A stretch of DNA of 64,000 bases, taken from NCBI RefSeq assembly GCF_028583425.1, contig NC_072796.1, positions 122,919,464-122,983,463 of the forward strand, read 5' to 3'. This DNA is from Eublepharis macularius (taxonomy: Eukaryota > Chordata > Lepidosauria > Squamata > Eublepharidae). The notes beneath the pieces were generated by a model. The model did not search any database and was not told the origin of the DNA. It was given only the letters and a program-made list of their open reading frames with translations. This document shows positions 8,396 through 20,449 of the stretch, one piece after another. The translations under genes were made by a program, and so were the position numbers. The stretch's first letter is position 1; each line of letters opens with the position of its first letter.

Positions 8396-8812
8396 TGGCA
8401 GGAGTTTTGGGTAATAGGGAGCGGGCCGGTGAGCACCCAGAGGCATTTCCCCATAGGGGAAACAGGGTCTGCCAACAGTGTGGTATGCTTGTGACGGCTA
8501 CCATTGCACAGGCAGACGCCTGCGGGGATCCCCAGGCACAAGTCCTTCCCTCATGCTGTACGGCTGGGGCGTTAGGAGCTTGATGGGGGGATCCAGTAGC
8601 CTAGCTGGCCGGGAGGCAGCCATTCCCTGGATGGCCTAATCCTGGGGCTGTGGGGCTCGCCCAGGCAGGTCAAGGCGGAGGTCCAGAGTGGACCCCGTGG
8701 CTTGACCTGTACCGCTTAGTTTGCCCTTGCCGTTGTTCATGTTATGTTATTTAATAAACGGCCATTTAGTTCCAAGCCTGTGTCTGTCTCTTTATTCCCA
8801 CTAAGTCTGCAA
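8396..8812 (+). repeat. Ngaro B2 terminal direct repeat
   Basis: A 417-bp copy of B1 forming the 3' end of the element, with AATAAA at 8753-8758. Host DNA resumes with ATTCCAGCC. Confidence 0.93.
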
Positions 8813-9916
8813 ATTCCAGCCAAAGGCCAAATGGCTTCCAGTACACATTCTGACCACTGCCACGCTAGCTTGCTTGTTCTGTTTTCCCCCCTTTAAATAA
8901 ATTATAACTTTGAGGAGAGAGCTATTTCTCCCACAGCTGTATCTCTACAGAGACTTTTTTAAGGGATGGAAGTTCCAAAGATAACATTTGTTTGAAGAAG
9001 GAAAAGGAGAAAGTGAATTATATTTCTTGTTGCATTCTAAATAACGGAGACCTTGCTAAATTCAGGAGAGGAAAGGGGGTGGTGGTGGATATAAGCCTTT
9101 AAGCAGCCATTTGTCTTCCCGTGGAGATGCTTTTTCACCATCTAAGGATCTGGCCCGCATTCTTTTACACAATCCAAACCCATCATTTTCAAAGGTTTAG
9201 TCAGCAGGTGCTTTAAGTCGAGTTGTCAAGTAACAAAATTACTCTGTGGAACAGAGAGCAGCAACAGTGCAAAGACTGGAACGACTAATGCACTGGGATG
9301 CAGAAGGAAACCAAAGAGCTGTAAAAATGGAGGGTTTTTTTTTTTAGCTTCTCCCCTGTGTGACTTTATCTCTCTTAACAAAATCAATTACATGACAGTT
9401 TCGTGCAAGGAGAGTATTAGAGCAATCCACCCATGAGCGGAGGAAAAGCAATACATTATAAAAAAGCATATATTTCCTCATCAGTCCTTTGCCTTTTAGA
9501 TATTTTGAACTATTATATAGTGTGGTTAAGATGGCAGAAAGTTCAGGAAATAAACTGCTCAATGGAATTGGAGGCTCCAAGTAGCTTTGCCTGCGAAACT
9601 CTGCCTTCGGCATGGAATATTCACAAACTTTCTCCACTGTTTACAGAGCATATGCAAAGCGATACAGCTTTGAGAAAAGGGAAACCTTATACAGGATCTA
9701 AGGACTGGAGGGAGGTGTGTGAGCAGGCAATGCCACAGGCATTGGTGTTTAAGCTGATGATTCACATTCACAAGTATTTTCACAAATTCTCAAGCTCATT
9801 CGCAAATTCACAAGCTCATTCACAAGTTCAGAACAACGGAACCCCAGGGCAAAATACAGACATAGGAGTCTTATCTCACTACCAGAGGAGTTAACCGTAC
9901 TAGTCTGTAGTTGCAA
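8813..9916. other. No gene recognised
   Basis: AT-leaning unique sequence with a T-run near 9336-9346. No repeat family or conserved ORF is recognised. Confidence 0.5.
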
Positions 9917-10330
9917 AATAGTAAAGAGTTTGGTAGCACCTTTAAGACTAACCAACTTATTTGTAACATAAGTTTTTGAGAACCACAGCTCTCTTCGTCA
10001 GATGCATATGCAATTATTCAACTACGAATAGTTATCTCATTACCAGAAGTAACTGCCTTCAGGCACTCTGTTCAGATTCAGCAATGGAGGGGAGGGGTCA
10101 CACCCAGCCTGGATTGTGCACTCCACTTTTTTCATGACTTCTTGTAACTGATTTACATTTACATGACCCTCATTCCCTGCACCCTCTCCCCGCTCCCCTC
10201 ACCACCTATATATCTCTGGCCAGTTTCTTCATACCCTCCATGTATCTGACAAAGAGAGCTGCGGTTCTCGAAAGCTTATACTACAAATAAGTTGGTTAGT
10301 CTTAAAGGTGCTACCGGACTCTTTACTATT
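9917..10330. mobile_element. Penelope-like element fragment with inverted tails
   Basis: Two near-complementary arms (9917-10007 and 10241-10330) carry the tail motif with CTTAAAGGTGCTACC. They enclose about 230 bp of unrelated-looking sequence. Each arm holds a hammerhead-like core. The left arm, minus strand, has CTGACGA at 9995-10001, but the expected GAAA reads AAAA. The right arm has CTGACAA at 10246-10252 (one core base changed), an intact GAAA and a GTAT/ATAC helix I. Head-to-head partial copies are usual for Penelope-like insertions. Confidence 0.6.
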
Positions 10331-10399
10331 ATCTCACTACAGATGCTAATTTCTGCTTTAATCAAGCTGCATCATAATACTGTGCCTTTACATCTTGAC

Positions 10400-10590
10400 T
10401 CCCTTCTTTGTTTCACCCCCCTGCTCCTGACTGGGATATAAAGGCTCAGGGATCTCCACTCCTCCCTGTATCTGAAAAAGGGAGCTTGGACTTTTTGAAA
10501 ACTTACACCCTGAAAATCTTGTTGTCTCTAAGGCGTCTCATATCCTTCTGTTTTACTTCAGACCTACATGGCTACCTACCTGAAACTATC
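10400..10590 (+). mobile_element. Penelope-like element tail, decayed
   Basis: It contains CCCTGAAAATCTTGTTG and ends in CTACCTACCTGAAACTATC, the same tail family as 13278-13395 and 43118-43310. A broken hammerhead-like core (CTGAAAA) lies at 10472-10478. Confidence 0.55.
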
Positions 10591-10599
10591 TTTACGGAA

Positions 10600-11480
10600 G
10601 GTTGTAAAGTTAGATCACCAGGAACACATTGAGCAATTGATTGTAGGGACCCAGGCAACGGTGACCAGGGGGGCCCAGTGTTAATGAAATTATAGACCAG
10701 ATTTAGCAAAACTTGGTCGTCATGTTCAGGTCCCTGCTTAAACCAACCCACAATAATGCAACCAAGTCCCCACCTTCTTTTATGGCAAAACTCCTATGTT
10801 CTTCTGAAGCTTCATGCTAGGTAGAAATTCAAGAATAAATGATGCTTTTATCATAGGCATGGAAATGCAGCGACAGGATTCTGGCCAGACAAAAATAAAC
10901 ACAGCAGCCCTGGAACGAAAGCTCTCCATCAAAGCAGAATTCTGCAGCCTGTTTCAATTATGCCCAATGAGCAAACGGGCATCTCTCTGTTCTATTTGCA
11001 TAATTTAGTCTGTCTCTACTACACAAAGCATTAAATCACGTGCCCTCCCCCCAAATTCCGTTCAACATCTCTTTCCATCTTCTGAGATTTCAAGCAGGCA
11101 CTGTGCAAACATTTCAAAGTCTATCTATTTGCAGCTATGAGCTAAAATGCTCAGGATACTGAATGGTACATCCAACACGAAATCCCTTGCATATATGATG
11201 GGGCTGTGCAGAATGGTGGAAGACACACTGCTTTGCCAAGAGGCTTCTCAGGCAGCCTTGGCGATGCTGAGGACAGAGCCCAGGGGTAGCCTGGTACCCA
11301 TCTTGACCCTTGCTGTCAGCGCTGAACAAGGGTGAAGGGTGAAGAGTGGACTGATGGGATGCAGGATATCAACAGCTGATACCTTACTGTGTCCAGACAC
11401 TGAAAAGGATCCGCTGCAGCTTCACAATTGTAAATTATGCCTTTGCACCAGTGGAGTAGCTGATGAGGACACTCCTTGAT
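10600..11480. other. No gene recognised
   Basis: No known repeat or conserved coding frame seen. Confidence 0.45.
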
Positions 11481-11543
11481 GTTCCAACTAAGATACACAG
11501 CGTGCAAGCTTTCAAGTTCTCCAGAACTCTTCATCAGGCTGGA
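11481..11543 (-). ncRNA. Hammerhead-ribozyme-like motif of a Penelope-like tail
   Basis: On the minus strand, CTGATGA (11531-11537) is followed by an AGTTCT/AGAACT helix II and then GAAA (11510-11513). An AGCT palindrome then fills the helix III position. All core bases of a type I hammerhead are present, with the very short helix III known from Penelope-like elements. Helix I is short (about 2 bp), so activity is uncertain. Confidence 0.5.
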
Positions 11544-13277
11544 TTATTTTTAAAAAGGAGGGTATGGAGGCAGAAAAATGATTTCTCGGGCTCAGGGTGT
11601 GGCTACTAAGAGACTGCACCCTTGGAGAGCTGGGAAGAAGCAAATAATGGAAGCCATCTGACTGAAAACATGGCTACCAATAGTCGATTTGAGGGTCTCT
11701 CTGACACCAAATGGAACACAGGTCCTTTAGGAGGCCGAGAGCAAAGAGAAGGAAGGTAAAAACCCCCACCATAACACAGAAGAGACTGCTTAACCCCCAC
11801 CACTAAACAAGTATACCTTCAAAGAGTGTTCTCTGGAACCCTGGGGTTCTTCAACACGATAAACAGAGGCAGAAAGATGTTCCCGAAAGATCACTTATGG
11901 CTTGGTATGCTCAGTTACTGGGGAATGCTTTATCTTAGAACATATGGGGCAACAATGTGGCTCACTTGACCAGGCAAGTGTCCCACATGAACTGAATACA
12001 CACCTCAAGAATTGTAGTCTTCCATGATTTGGGATCCTCAGGTGGGCTATGGAGCCCCACCTGTTGGGACGGGAGACCTGCCTTGTAGAAGGACCTCCTG
12101 CTATTGTGCATGTGTGTAGGATGCTACTACTGCTGCTTTTCTTTGGGTGCATGCTGAATGGCAAGGGAAAGTCACTCAACAATGGAGAGACGTTCTCCAT
12201 GGCTTTGACTCTTAGCTCGTTCCTCATTATGGCACACCTCCTGGAGCTCAGCTTGTATATCCTGTTCCAAGCACTCTTAATCTGTCCCAAGCACTCTGGA
12301 TCCACTACCTACGGTCTTGGTCTTGACACCAGTCAGATTATAATGTTTCCTGTTATTTGACTCTGACGTTACAAGCTTGCAGCTCATTGGGTCCTGGAAA
12401 GGTTGAAGCCCGCTGGTCTAGAATCCTCTGCCGACACATTCAAGGTTTTATTGGCACCCTTGTAGCAGACAAGTCAACACAGAAACAGTTCCCCAAGGTA
12501 CAAAGTTTGAAAATGAAGTCATGTCTGGAGAATTATGTCCGGTTATTAAAACACCGACAAAATGGAAGGAATTCAGAGGATAGCTACACCAACAACAAAT
12601 CTTATGAAGAAAGGCCGAAGGAATTTGGCCTTGGGAAAATTAAGTGGGAGGTGAGGCAGGACAATATTCAAATACTGGAATATCTTATAAAGTAGAGGAA
12701 GAACAACTGCTCGAGCTGTATCGGCTGGGTTTTGACAAATTACACTGGAAAGTCCACAGCCAGCTCAATCTGCAGCAGGCGCACAGCTATGCTTCACCTT
12801 TGGCATCAGTGTCTGGACATAGGAAACATATACTGAGCCAGATCATTAGTCTGTATAGAGCAGTACTAATTAGTGCAATTGGTGGCAGCTTTCTTGAGGG
12901 CGCAGGCAGCGATCCTTCCGTGCTGCCTGAGATAACAGGGGCTAAAGCTGGGAGCTTATACATGCAAAGCATGAACTTTGTGACTGAGCCCGAGAGATGT
13001 CCTTCTTTGCCGTCACATCATTCTTTGACACAAGTTTCAGAAGCTGGGAAAGTAGGAGTAAAAGTCAGGATTGTCAAGTATTGGATTCCAGATGCCACGA
13101 GGAAATTACGGAAGGCCTATTGCCTTCGCATCATATTTGTAAACTTCAGAGGCATCTGTTTGGCCACAGTGGAAAATGGGCTGCTGGTCCACCTTGGTGA
13201 ACCTGCTGGTCTTGGTGGAACTCTTCTTAATTTCTCATTAAGAGTCTGCAAAGAGATTACCAAGGGAGACGGCTAAT
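11544..13277. other. No gene recognised
   Basis: Long unique stretch. Open frames at 11895-12305 and 12644-13276 show no family motifs and no splice-framed exon pattern that I can defend. Confidence 0.45.
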
Positions 13278-13395
13278 TCTACAGAATTAGAGTGCAGTAG
13301 CATCTTAAAGACCAACAAAATTAAGGTGCTCCTGGCCTTGGATTTTGTTCTGTTACTACAGACTAACATGGCTATCCACCTGAAACTATCTGGAT
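13278..13395. mobile_element. Penelope-like tail fragments, head to head
   Basis: An inverted tail piece (GCATCTTAAAGACCAAC) is followed by a forward one (TACTACAGACTAACATGGC, then CACCTGAAACTATC). Confidence 0.5.
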
Positions 13396-13562
13396 GAGAC
13401 CTTATGCAGAACCAATTGCTGCTGGTGACAAAAAAAAAATACAGGAGGAGAGTAAAAGGAATGAGAAATTCTACTAGGCACACAGATGTAAGATTATCAC
13501 TACTGGTAATAATCCGAGGCACTAGTTGTAGACCGGCTCATCTATAGGTCTAAAAGTCAGCT

Positions 13563-13683
13563 GTTATCTTGTGCAAGCACCGAGTCATTACTGACCCATC
13601 GGGGGATGTCACATCACGACGTTTTCTTGGCAGACTTTTTACGGGGTGGTTTGCCATTGCCTTCCCCAGTCATCTACACTTGT
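13563..13683 (-). mobile_element. Sauria-type tRNA SINE, 3' part
   Basis: TGTGCAAGCACCGAGTCATTACTGACCC, then GGTTTGCCATTGCCTTCCCC and CATCTACACTT: the inverse complement of the body and tail of the SINE at 18413-18870. Confidence 0.65.
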
Positions 13684-13739
13684 GTAACACTAATGGAATC
13701 ACTTCCTTCTGTGGTGCTAGTCGTATTATCTCACTCAAT

Positions 13740-13898
13740 GGCCGTTTCCACACTGCTTACCTTGTTCTGGAAAACAGCGAAATCTCGCGTGAAGACGCTG
13801 TTATCGCGTCTTCTCGCACGATTACAGCATCTTCTCGTGAGATTTCGTGCGAGATTTCGCTGTTTTCTGGAAGAAGTTAAGCCGTGTGGAAACGGCCC
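13740..13898. mobile_element. CpG-rich foldback element (GGGCC ends)
   Basis: Inverted ends GGCCGTTTCCACAC/GTGTGGAAACGGCC, with internal inverted segments rich in CG (TCTCGCGTGAAGACGCTG). It belongs with 34460, 34599, 45726 and 51674. No ORF. Confidence 0.6.
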
Positions 13899-14102
13899 CT
13901 TTCTTCCATTCCCCTGCAAACATCTGGCTCTTTCTCCACAGAGCATTGCAATGATCTTCCTACTGCCAATCTGGCAGCTGTTGTGGGCTGTCCCACTACT
14001 TCAGAATGATGCTCCGAGTCCTCACATTTAATGATGTACTGGGTCACAGGTTTTTAAAAATTATTTTTAAAAGACTCACTCTCACATGTAATGCAGTGTA
14101 CT

Positions 14103-14361
14103 AAATAATAATAATAATAACATCCAATTTATATACAGCCCTTCAGGACAACTTAATGCCCACTCAGAGTGGTTTACAAAGTATGTCATTATTATCCCCA
14201 CAACAAAACATCCTGTGAGGTGGGTGGGGCTGAGAGGGCTCTGAGAGAGCTGTGACTGGCCCAAGGTCACCCAGCTGGTTTCAAGTGGAGGAGTGGGGAA
14301 TCAAACCCGGCTCTCCAGATTAGAGTCCCGCGCTCTTAACCACTACACCAAACTGGCTCTC
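14103..14361 (-). mobile_element. tRNA-derived SINE, family A
   Basis: Minus strand: a head with GGTGTAGTGGTTAAGAGCG (box A-like) and GGTTTGATTCCCCACTCC (box B-like), and a tail with GACAACTTAA-type sequence ending in an AAT/ATT microsatellite. This family recurs at 24934, 29774, 31003, 39046, 42049 and 56669. Confidence 0.7.
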
Positions 14362-17300
14362 AGTCTTAGAAATCTTAGAAAGAAGATCTCAAATGAAGAA
14401 GGCTGAATAAAATAAACAAAAATATGGCTAAGCTTCATAGCACCTCACAACCAAATAAGAAAACTGTCTATTATCAATAAACAATTTAATGTCTTGACCA
14501 CAGGTCATAACAAAGTTGGCTGTTTGGACAGGTTTCGTTTCCTCTTTCAAACCAGATCAGCTATAGAATTTTATGCCACCCCCTTAAACATGCATCGATA
14601 ACTTGATTTGTGATTTAGTAAAGGTGCAGATACTGAATTTCTTGTGCTCTACCTATTCCATAAACTGCAATGCAAGCAGCAGTGTGAATGGCACATGATT
14701 GATAAGACAGAAAAGAGATTTGTGAATCAAGATCCACATGTGAACACAGTGAATAGCTGGTTTCTTATTCCAGCTTCAGGTGCAATTTGTAGCACTGAGA
14801 AGCTGAAGATACAGGATGTGAAGGCATGTTGTACACTATGCAAAGCTCCTTGTTAGCAGTACAGTGTCAGGCTGGAGAGAAAGACTGTAGATTCCCAAAA
14901 TGCCTAGTTTTGGGACTACCGGGATCAACCCCCTGGGCTTCTTACAGATGCTGCCATTATCTTTTGCTACATAAGGGCTTTGTTTCCAAGATCTAAAAGC
15001 AAGAAGATGGTCTGACAACACTCCCTTGGCAGCGTCATGGATGAAAACCAAGCCTCAACCAGCAGCATCTTGGCAACCTAAAAAGTGAACAGGGAAGAGC
15101 AATGCTCACATGGGAGGCAACAGTCTTAAGCCGGTTAGAGTTAACATTGGAAGGGAACCGTGTTGCTTGAGCTCAGTTCCTGCTTAGGTCTGTGAGAGCA
15201 AGGCAAACAGATTTTGTGCAAAACTGGGTCATCAGAAGTGATTTGAAACCCAAGAGCTTCGTGGAACCCAAGAGATGTCCTGTAGATTCCTTAACGCCCT
15301 ATTGAAGATGCATGAACTCTAAAGCATCCTTTGCTTAAGAAGTCTGGCTTAAAAGATCTACTTGTACCCTACTAGCAATGAGCCGCCAGCTGAGCAGAAT
15401 CTGGGGACAACTGGCACATGGGCCTGAAGGAATGGGTCACTGGATGCCAAACTGGCATTCAGTGGAGCTTCTCAGCGATATTTGGGTATCCACTGATTTA
15501 ATAGAAACCTCAATCCTTCAAAGACACTATAAAGGTCTTGGCAGCTGTTCACCTTGGTAGTCCTGAAGCTGTAGCAGAAGCATCCATAAAATTCCTTCAT
15601 CTACATTGGAACAAAACAAGGGAGGGAGCGGGTGGGGAAAGGAAGACCATTATTTTTTCAAGTCTTACTCGTATCAACAGATACAAAAAGCCTCTAAGGT
15701 TGGAGACAGGTAAAACTTTTAAATGGTGGCCACAGCAGGCTCCTCACTTTGCAGTGTTGATCCCACCTTTGAAACTTATCTTGGTAACAAATACAGCCGG
15801 CAAGTCAAATACTGAATCAACTGCCAGTCGTGCTTCCGGTGGGGTTGCTGCCCACAATTGTTTTTTAAATACCGCATATATATCTATATAATCCTTGTCT
15901 TTCTCTTTTTTAAAACAAACAAACAATAAAGTACCCAAAGCTTCTCAAGCATTTAAAAATAATTGTAAAACTGTTCAGGGGATGGAGAGAAAGTGTATTA
16001 ATGACATCCCTGGCACTAGCCAATCTGCACCTCCCAAAGTCGGCTTTTGCAGTGGACGTGCAGAACTGGCTTTTCACCGCTAGCTCCAGGATAGGTAGAT
16101 TTGTACCAAATGCAGTGGTGACCCTTCAAACCCAGCTCTGCTGTTCTGAAAATGCTACATCTTCCTTCACTGTAAAAGCAAACAGATTCTTGCAACAAAA
16201 AGAACATTTTTTTTCAATTATTTTCTTTTCCTCTATTATTTAACATGCGGCAATACAACTGAAGTATGGTCCTCTTAGCATTTTCAAGGGTGAGTCCAGT
16301 AATAATGCTTACATGCTCCTATCGGACTACCTCTATAAATCATGTGCCAAAACAGCCACGCAAGTTACCCAACCAACCTTGCAAAAACTGGTGAAGACAC
16401 ACACATTGTGGGCTACGCTTACGTTACAATCCCGGTGCAGGCCCCTGAAACTTTACAAATATCTTCTCAAAGACTTTCTCATAACCGCTACCAAATCGGC
16501 AAGAACACGTCTGTGGAAATCACAAACGGAACGTCATCACAGTACGACGGGATACCATTCGGCTGCATAACTAACCACATATGGGACATGTTTACATTCC
16601 TATCAGTGTGTAAGGATATGTGTGAACATTGCCACTGAGTGTGCAGAGCTGGTGTTTCCCTCCCCCCCCCCAACATCATGCCATCTGCATACAATAAGAT
16701 AATTCAGTTGTTACCATGCTTTTAAAATAACTTTTAGTGAGGAACACGGAGAGTCCCCCTATTGGGAATGTAAAGTTTTATGCACAGTGATGACAACCGG
16801 AAGTCGTTTTGCAGCGAAAAGGGTCCACCAATGACTAGCTGGGAAAAGTGAGCACGGGTTACACCGTGACTTAATTCCGCAAGCAAACCAAGACTTCTCA
16901 GGGCTTCTCTGAGTGAGAATGCGGTTGAAGGTTTCGGCTACTTCTCCATTTTGTGTCCGTCGCATTATTCTGGCAGCGCCGTAGCTTATGCTTTGTTTTT
17001 CGTGAAGGCAAAGTTCGCTTTCATATCATCTGGCAGGGCAGCAGCTTTAGAGGCTGGTGACGTTTTACGGAGAACTCTCTGTTGAGGCTGTTGAAAATTT
17101 AAAAACAAAACAAAAACCAGAGACTGTAAGTAGAGGCACGCCTCAAAGCAAGGCAATTACAATGTATACTTGCGGCTGAAACAAAAAGGTCAGCGCTGTG
17201 TTATACAAATTATACAACTGCTCAGACTAAATGCTTGCAGACATATTCGCCTTTCCACCTTTACATTTCCTCCTCCACCCTCCTACAACTTTCCTACAAA

Positions 17301-17754
17301 TCACTGAATCACTTCTCTAGATGAAGAGTATTCGTATGGTGATTCAGAGGCCTCCCCCCCCGCCCCCGCCCCGAGGATTCGGCATCACGGTACAACCTGG
17401 TATTAACTGCTTTTGTGATCCTCAAAATCTGCCAATGTCTGGAACTCGAACAGGCTGCTTGGTATATCAACCCTATAATCATCCGATCCAAAAGACGTCC
17501 ACTTTTTTGCAGGGCCACACCTTTTCTAGCCGTGCTTTTTAAGGAATGATACAGATTATCATTTGAATGTAAAATGGTAGTTTCCTGTGATATAGGCCCT
17601 CGATAATCAGAGCTACTTATTATTTTTAATGATTTCTATTCCCACTTTTGGCCCACCAGAAATTATGTGGCACGCACAAGTTCAAAATGAACAAATGCAC
17701 ACTTGGTACATGGAAGCAACACTTGAGAGTGTACATTCAGAATCGCAGGGTTTA
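14362..17754. other. No gene recognised
   Basis: About 3.4 kb without a recognised repeat or gene. It has a T-rich run near 16206-16245 and a C-rich tract at 17353-17372. Confidence 0.4.
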
Positions 17755-17910
17755 TTTATTTAGATATTTATTCTCAGGTGTTTTTTTGTTCCATGGGAAC
17801 CCATAGTGGATTACCTCATTATTCCTTCCTCAATTATAGCCTCACAAAAACAATTCTGTGAGGTAGGTTAGGCTGTGAGAGAGACTGGCCCAAGGTCACC
17901 CAGCAAACAG
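17755..17910 (-). mobile_element. tRNA-derived SINE family B, truncated
   Basis: Minus-strand remnant with CTGTGAGGTAGGTTAGGCTG and GCCCAAGGTCACCCAGCA. The tRNA-like head is missing. Confidence 0.5.
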
Positions 17911-18324
17911 GGCCGTATTAACCCATGGGTGGCCCCCTAGGCTTTCAGGTATTCCAGGCCTGCTCCAGCACTTCAATCTTTCACCCCACTACAACTGACA
18001 GCCTGACCCTGGTACGGTAGGTATTAGGCAGCAGTACACGGCCCTATATCCATTTTGAGGCTCTCCTGAAGAATTCTATTCACAATTTTAAAAATATTTT
18101 TATTGCATGAGTAGAACTTTTCATGAAAGCACATTTGGGGGGGGTATAATTGTTCAATACTGTAATATTTTGAAGTAATAAATTTTTTATTATTCATTAA
18201 AATATGTAATTTATGGATAATTGTTTTAATATAAGAGACAATTTGTTTCACTTCAATAAGGAAACAGTTAATTATCTTATTAAAAGAGGTTATATAAGAG
18301 AATCAATTAATTGTAATTTATGTG
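17911..18324. other. AT-rich unique stretch
   Basis: Mostly AT-rich from 18080 on. No gene or known repeat. Confidence 0.4.
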
Positions 18325-18400
18325 GGGGTAAAGGTAAGGTAAAGGTAGTCCCCTGTGCAAGCACCAAGTCATTACTGACCCATGGGGGGATGTCATATCA
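18325..18400 (-). mobile_element. Sauria-type SINE, 3' tail fragment
   Basis: AGGTAGTCCCCTGTGCAAGC, then ACCAAGTCATTACTGACCC, in minus orientation, abutting the forward copy. Confidence 0.6.
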
Positions 18401-18412
18401 CTTCCACGTGAC

Positions 18413-18870
18413 ACAGATCAGTAAGCTGCAGTACTGCAGCCCAAGCTCTGCTCACGACCTGAGTTCGATCCTGGCAGAAGCTGGGTTCAGGTAGCCGGCT
18501 CAAGGTTGACTCAGAGTGGAACTACAAGTGACAAAAGGCACAGGTTGGACACTTGTCAGCTTCCCTCAAGTTTTGATGGGAAATGTAGGCGTTCTGGGTT
18601 TACAGCTTGGCTCTCCGACCGCTGTCCAATGGACTTCTCAACTGTCACTTGTCCAACATTCCGCCAAGCTGCCTACATTTCCCATCAAAACTTGAGGGAA
18701 GCTGACAAGTGTCCAACCTGTGTCAGGCGTCACTTGTGGTTCTGCTCTCAGCCTTCCGTCCTTCCAAGGTCGGTAAAATGAGTACCCAGTTTCCTGGGGG
18801 TAAAGTGTAGATGACTGGGGAAGGCAATGGCAAACCACCCAGTAAAAAGTCTGCCAAGAAAACATTGTGA
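18413..18870 (+). mobile_element. Sauria-type tRNA SINE split by a palindromic MITE
   Basis: tRNA-like head (GTAAGCTGCAGTACTGCAG and GAGTTCGATCCTGGC), then GCCGGCTCAAGGTTGACTCAG. After the inserted element at 18515-18746, the SINE resumes with CTCAGCCTTCCGTCCTTCC and continues to CTGCCAAGAAAACATTGTGATG. Families with this structure are spread across squamates and use LINE enzymes in trans. The interruption shows that this SINE is older than the MITE. Confidence 0.68.
18515..18746. mobile_element. Palindromic MITE inside the Sauria SINE
   Basis: About 232 bp, with inverted arms containing AACTACAAGTGAC and CAAGTTTTGATGGGAAATGT. It is flanked by exact CTCAG copies (18510-18514, 18747-18751), and the SINE gives the empty site. 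Confidence 0.75.
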
Positions 18871-18954
18871 TGATCTGGGAGTGTGCCTCAGCAAAAAAAA
18901 CTGATGGTCCCCTGGTCCCCTGGGCTTCAGCCTAGTCAGTCTTATGAATAATAT

Positions 18955-19075
18955 GGCCCTGCCAGCAAACTTCCATGGCAAAGCAGGGAATTGAACCTGG
19001 GTCTCCCAGATTCTAGCCCATTACTCTACACTTTACACCACTGGCTCTACCCACTACACCACACTGACTCTCACA
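18955..19075 (-). mobile_element. tRNA-derived SINE family B, head region
   Basis: Minus strand: TTCCATGGCAAAGCAGGGA, GAACCTGGGTCTCCCAGATT and CACTACACCACACTGACTC. Confidence 0.55.
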
Positions 19076-20449
19076 GTACAGGCAAAATCCAAAATTCAGA
19101 TACTATGCTATCCCAGCTCTCAATTCATTCATCAGGCAACATCCCTACCAAGGTCATCATGCAACAAGGGACACTGCGACATCACTTCCAGTCATGTTGC
19201 CAGAAGTGACATCGCAGCATTGCCAAAACACTATAGCAATCTCCCAAATCTCTATGATTTTACTATTATAGCAGGAAACCTGGGCAGTCCAATCCCCTAA
19301 TTTATGTGCACTTTCTACTACAGGTTTAACCTTTCTTGGGGTTAAAGTCTTATTGCCAACTAGATTAACTTAGAGGAAGGTGTCTGAAACAGCAAGCTGG
19401 GATGCCCAACCCTGAATGGGTCTATTCATGAGTAAGCACCATTGCTGATTCAAAGGGCATGTCAGCATGATGCAATGTTTCTCGCAGACACATTTGTCTT
19501 TAATGAGGTGCCAACTCCACAGTATCAAAACTCAAAGTTCTAATGGAGTGTGGATTGCACCACCTTTCCTTGGAGGATAAAACATATCTAGCCTAAGAAT
19601 ACCAAATGCATATCCCAGTATACTGACTTTTAAACATCTGGGTGTGGGGGAACAGGTAGTTTGTAATAGAGCCAAGAGATAGAAAATATATATGCCATTT
19701 TCAATGCCATCAAAGGATCCCTTCTGCCCAGTGAACAATAAGTAGCCTTTATGTTCCCCCTGGAGTATTCCCAGCTTGCCAGGATCCCGAGTGTTCTACC
19801 TGTTGTGTCTTGCCACTTAATTCTGACAAAGCTCAACAAAGAGACAAGTTACTAATTGCAGAAGCAACTGAGAGGATGGCCAACACGAGGACAGCTGCCA
19901 ATTTAGAGCGGCGAGTTAAACATGCCTGCATCTCTTCTCTTCTGCGAAGTGCCCTGGATATAGGTGTTCTACACAGACTCAAAGTTCACTTATAAATAAA
20001 ATACACACCAAAAGAGCCTTGGATCCCAGCCAGGGAGTAGATGCTCTATAAAGGACAGCATTCAGAGTTACTGTTGCAAGCTAAATGTGGATTTTTGCCA
20101 AGACAGGGCAGGAACATGGATGGTTCCCAGTTCCAGTAATTTCCCAAGGGTCACATTAAGGTTAAGATACAACTTGATTCTGGTTTTCATTGAGCTGTGG
20201 AATGTCAGGGGGACGTTGCCACTCTCAGTTTCCTGTACGGAGTCACACTACTAGTAAACAGAATTTCTGAACCGTGTCTCCTGTGTATAAATCCAGATAT
20301 TGTTGCATGTAATTTCTTTTATTGCCTATTGTTCTAACAAAGCATTCTGCCAATAAGCTGCATCAGTGATGCAGAAGGGCAAAGGTTGCCCTAGCAGGAT
20401 GAAAATGACACAGGACTCTACAGTTCACTCTGTTCTCTGGGTTTTAGGG
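19076..20449. other. No gene recognised
   Basis: Unique sequence. No conserved ORF or repeat that I can name. Confidence 0.4.

Larger units (their letters stand above)
2118..8812 (+). mobile_element. Complete Ngaro-type (DIRS-like) YR retrotransposon
   Basis: A 6,695-bp element bounded by split direct repeats in the order A1-genes-B1-A2-B2, the hallmark of Ngaro elements among tyrosine-recombinase retrotransposons. It carries four open coding regions on one strand: Gag-like, RT/RNase H, tyrosine recombinase and SGNH hydrolase. There is no target-site duplication, as expected for integration by a tyrosine recombinase; the left border reads ATTAA|TCCGG and the right border TGCAA|ATTCC. A1/A2 and B1/B2 look identical over 170 and 417 bp. 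DIRS-1-type inverted terminal repeats and a methyltransferase domain are not seen, which separates it from DIRS proper. Identical repeats and unbroken frames suggest a recent, perhaps autonomous copy. Family membership is near certain. Activity is inferred. Confidence 0.95.

Noticed and set aside
2118..8812. DIRS-1-type or LTR retrotransposon
   Set aside because: No inverted terminal repeats, no DDE integrase, no protease seen, no methyltransferase; split direct repeats and tyrosine recombinase point to Ngaro.
12644..13276. 210-aa ORF as host exon
   Set aside because: No recognisable domain and no clear flanking splice sites; likely a chance frame.
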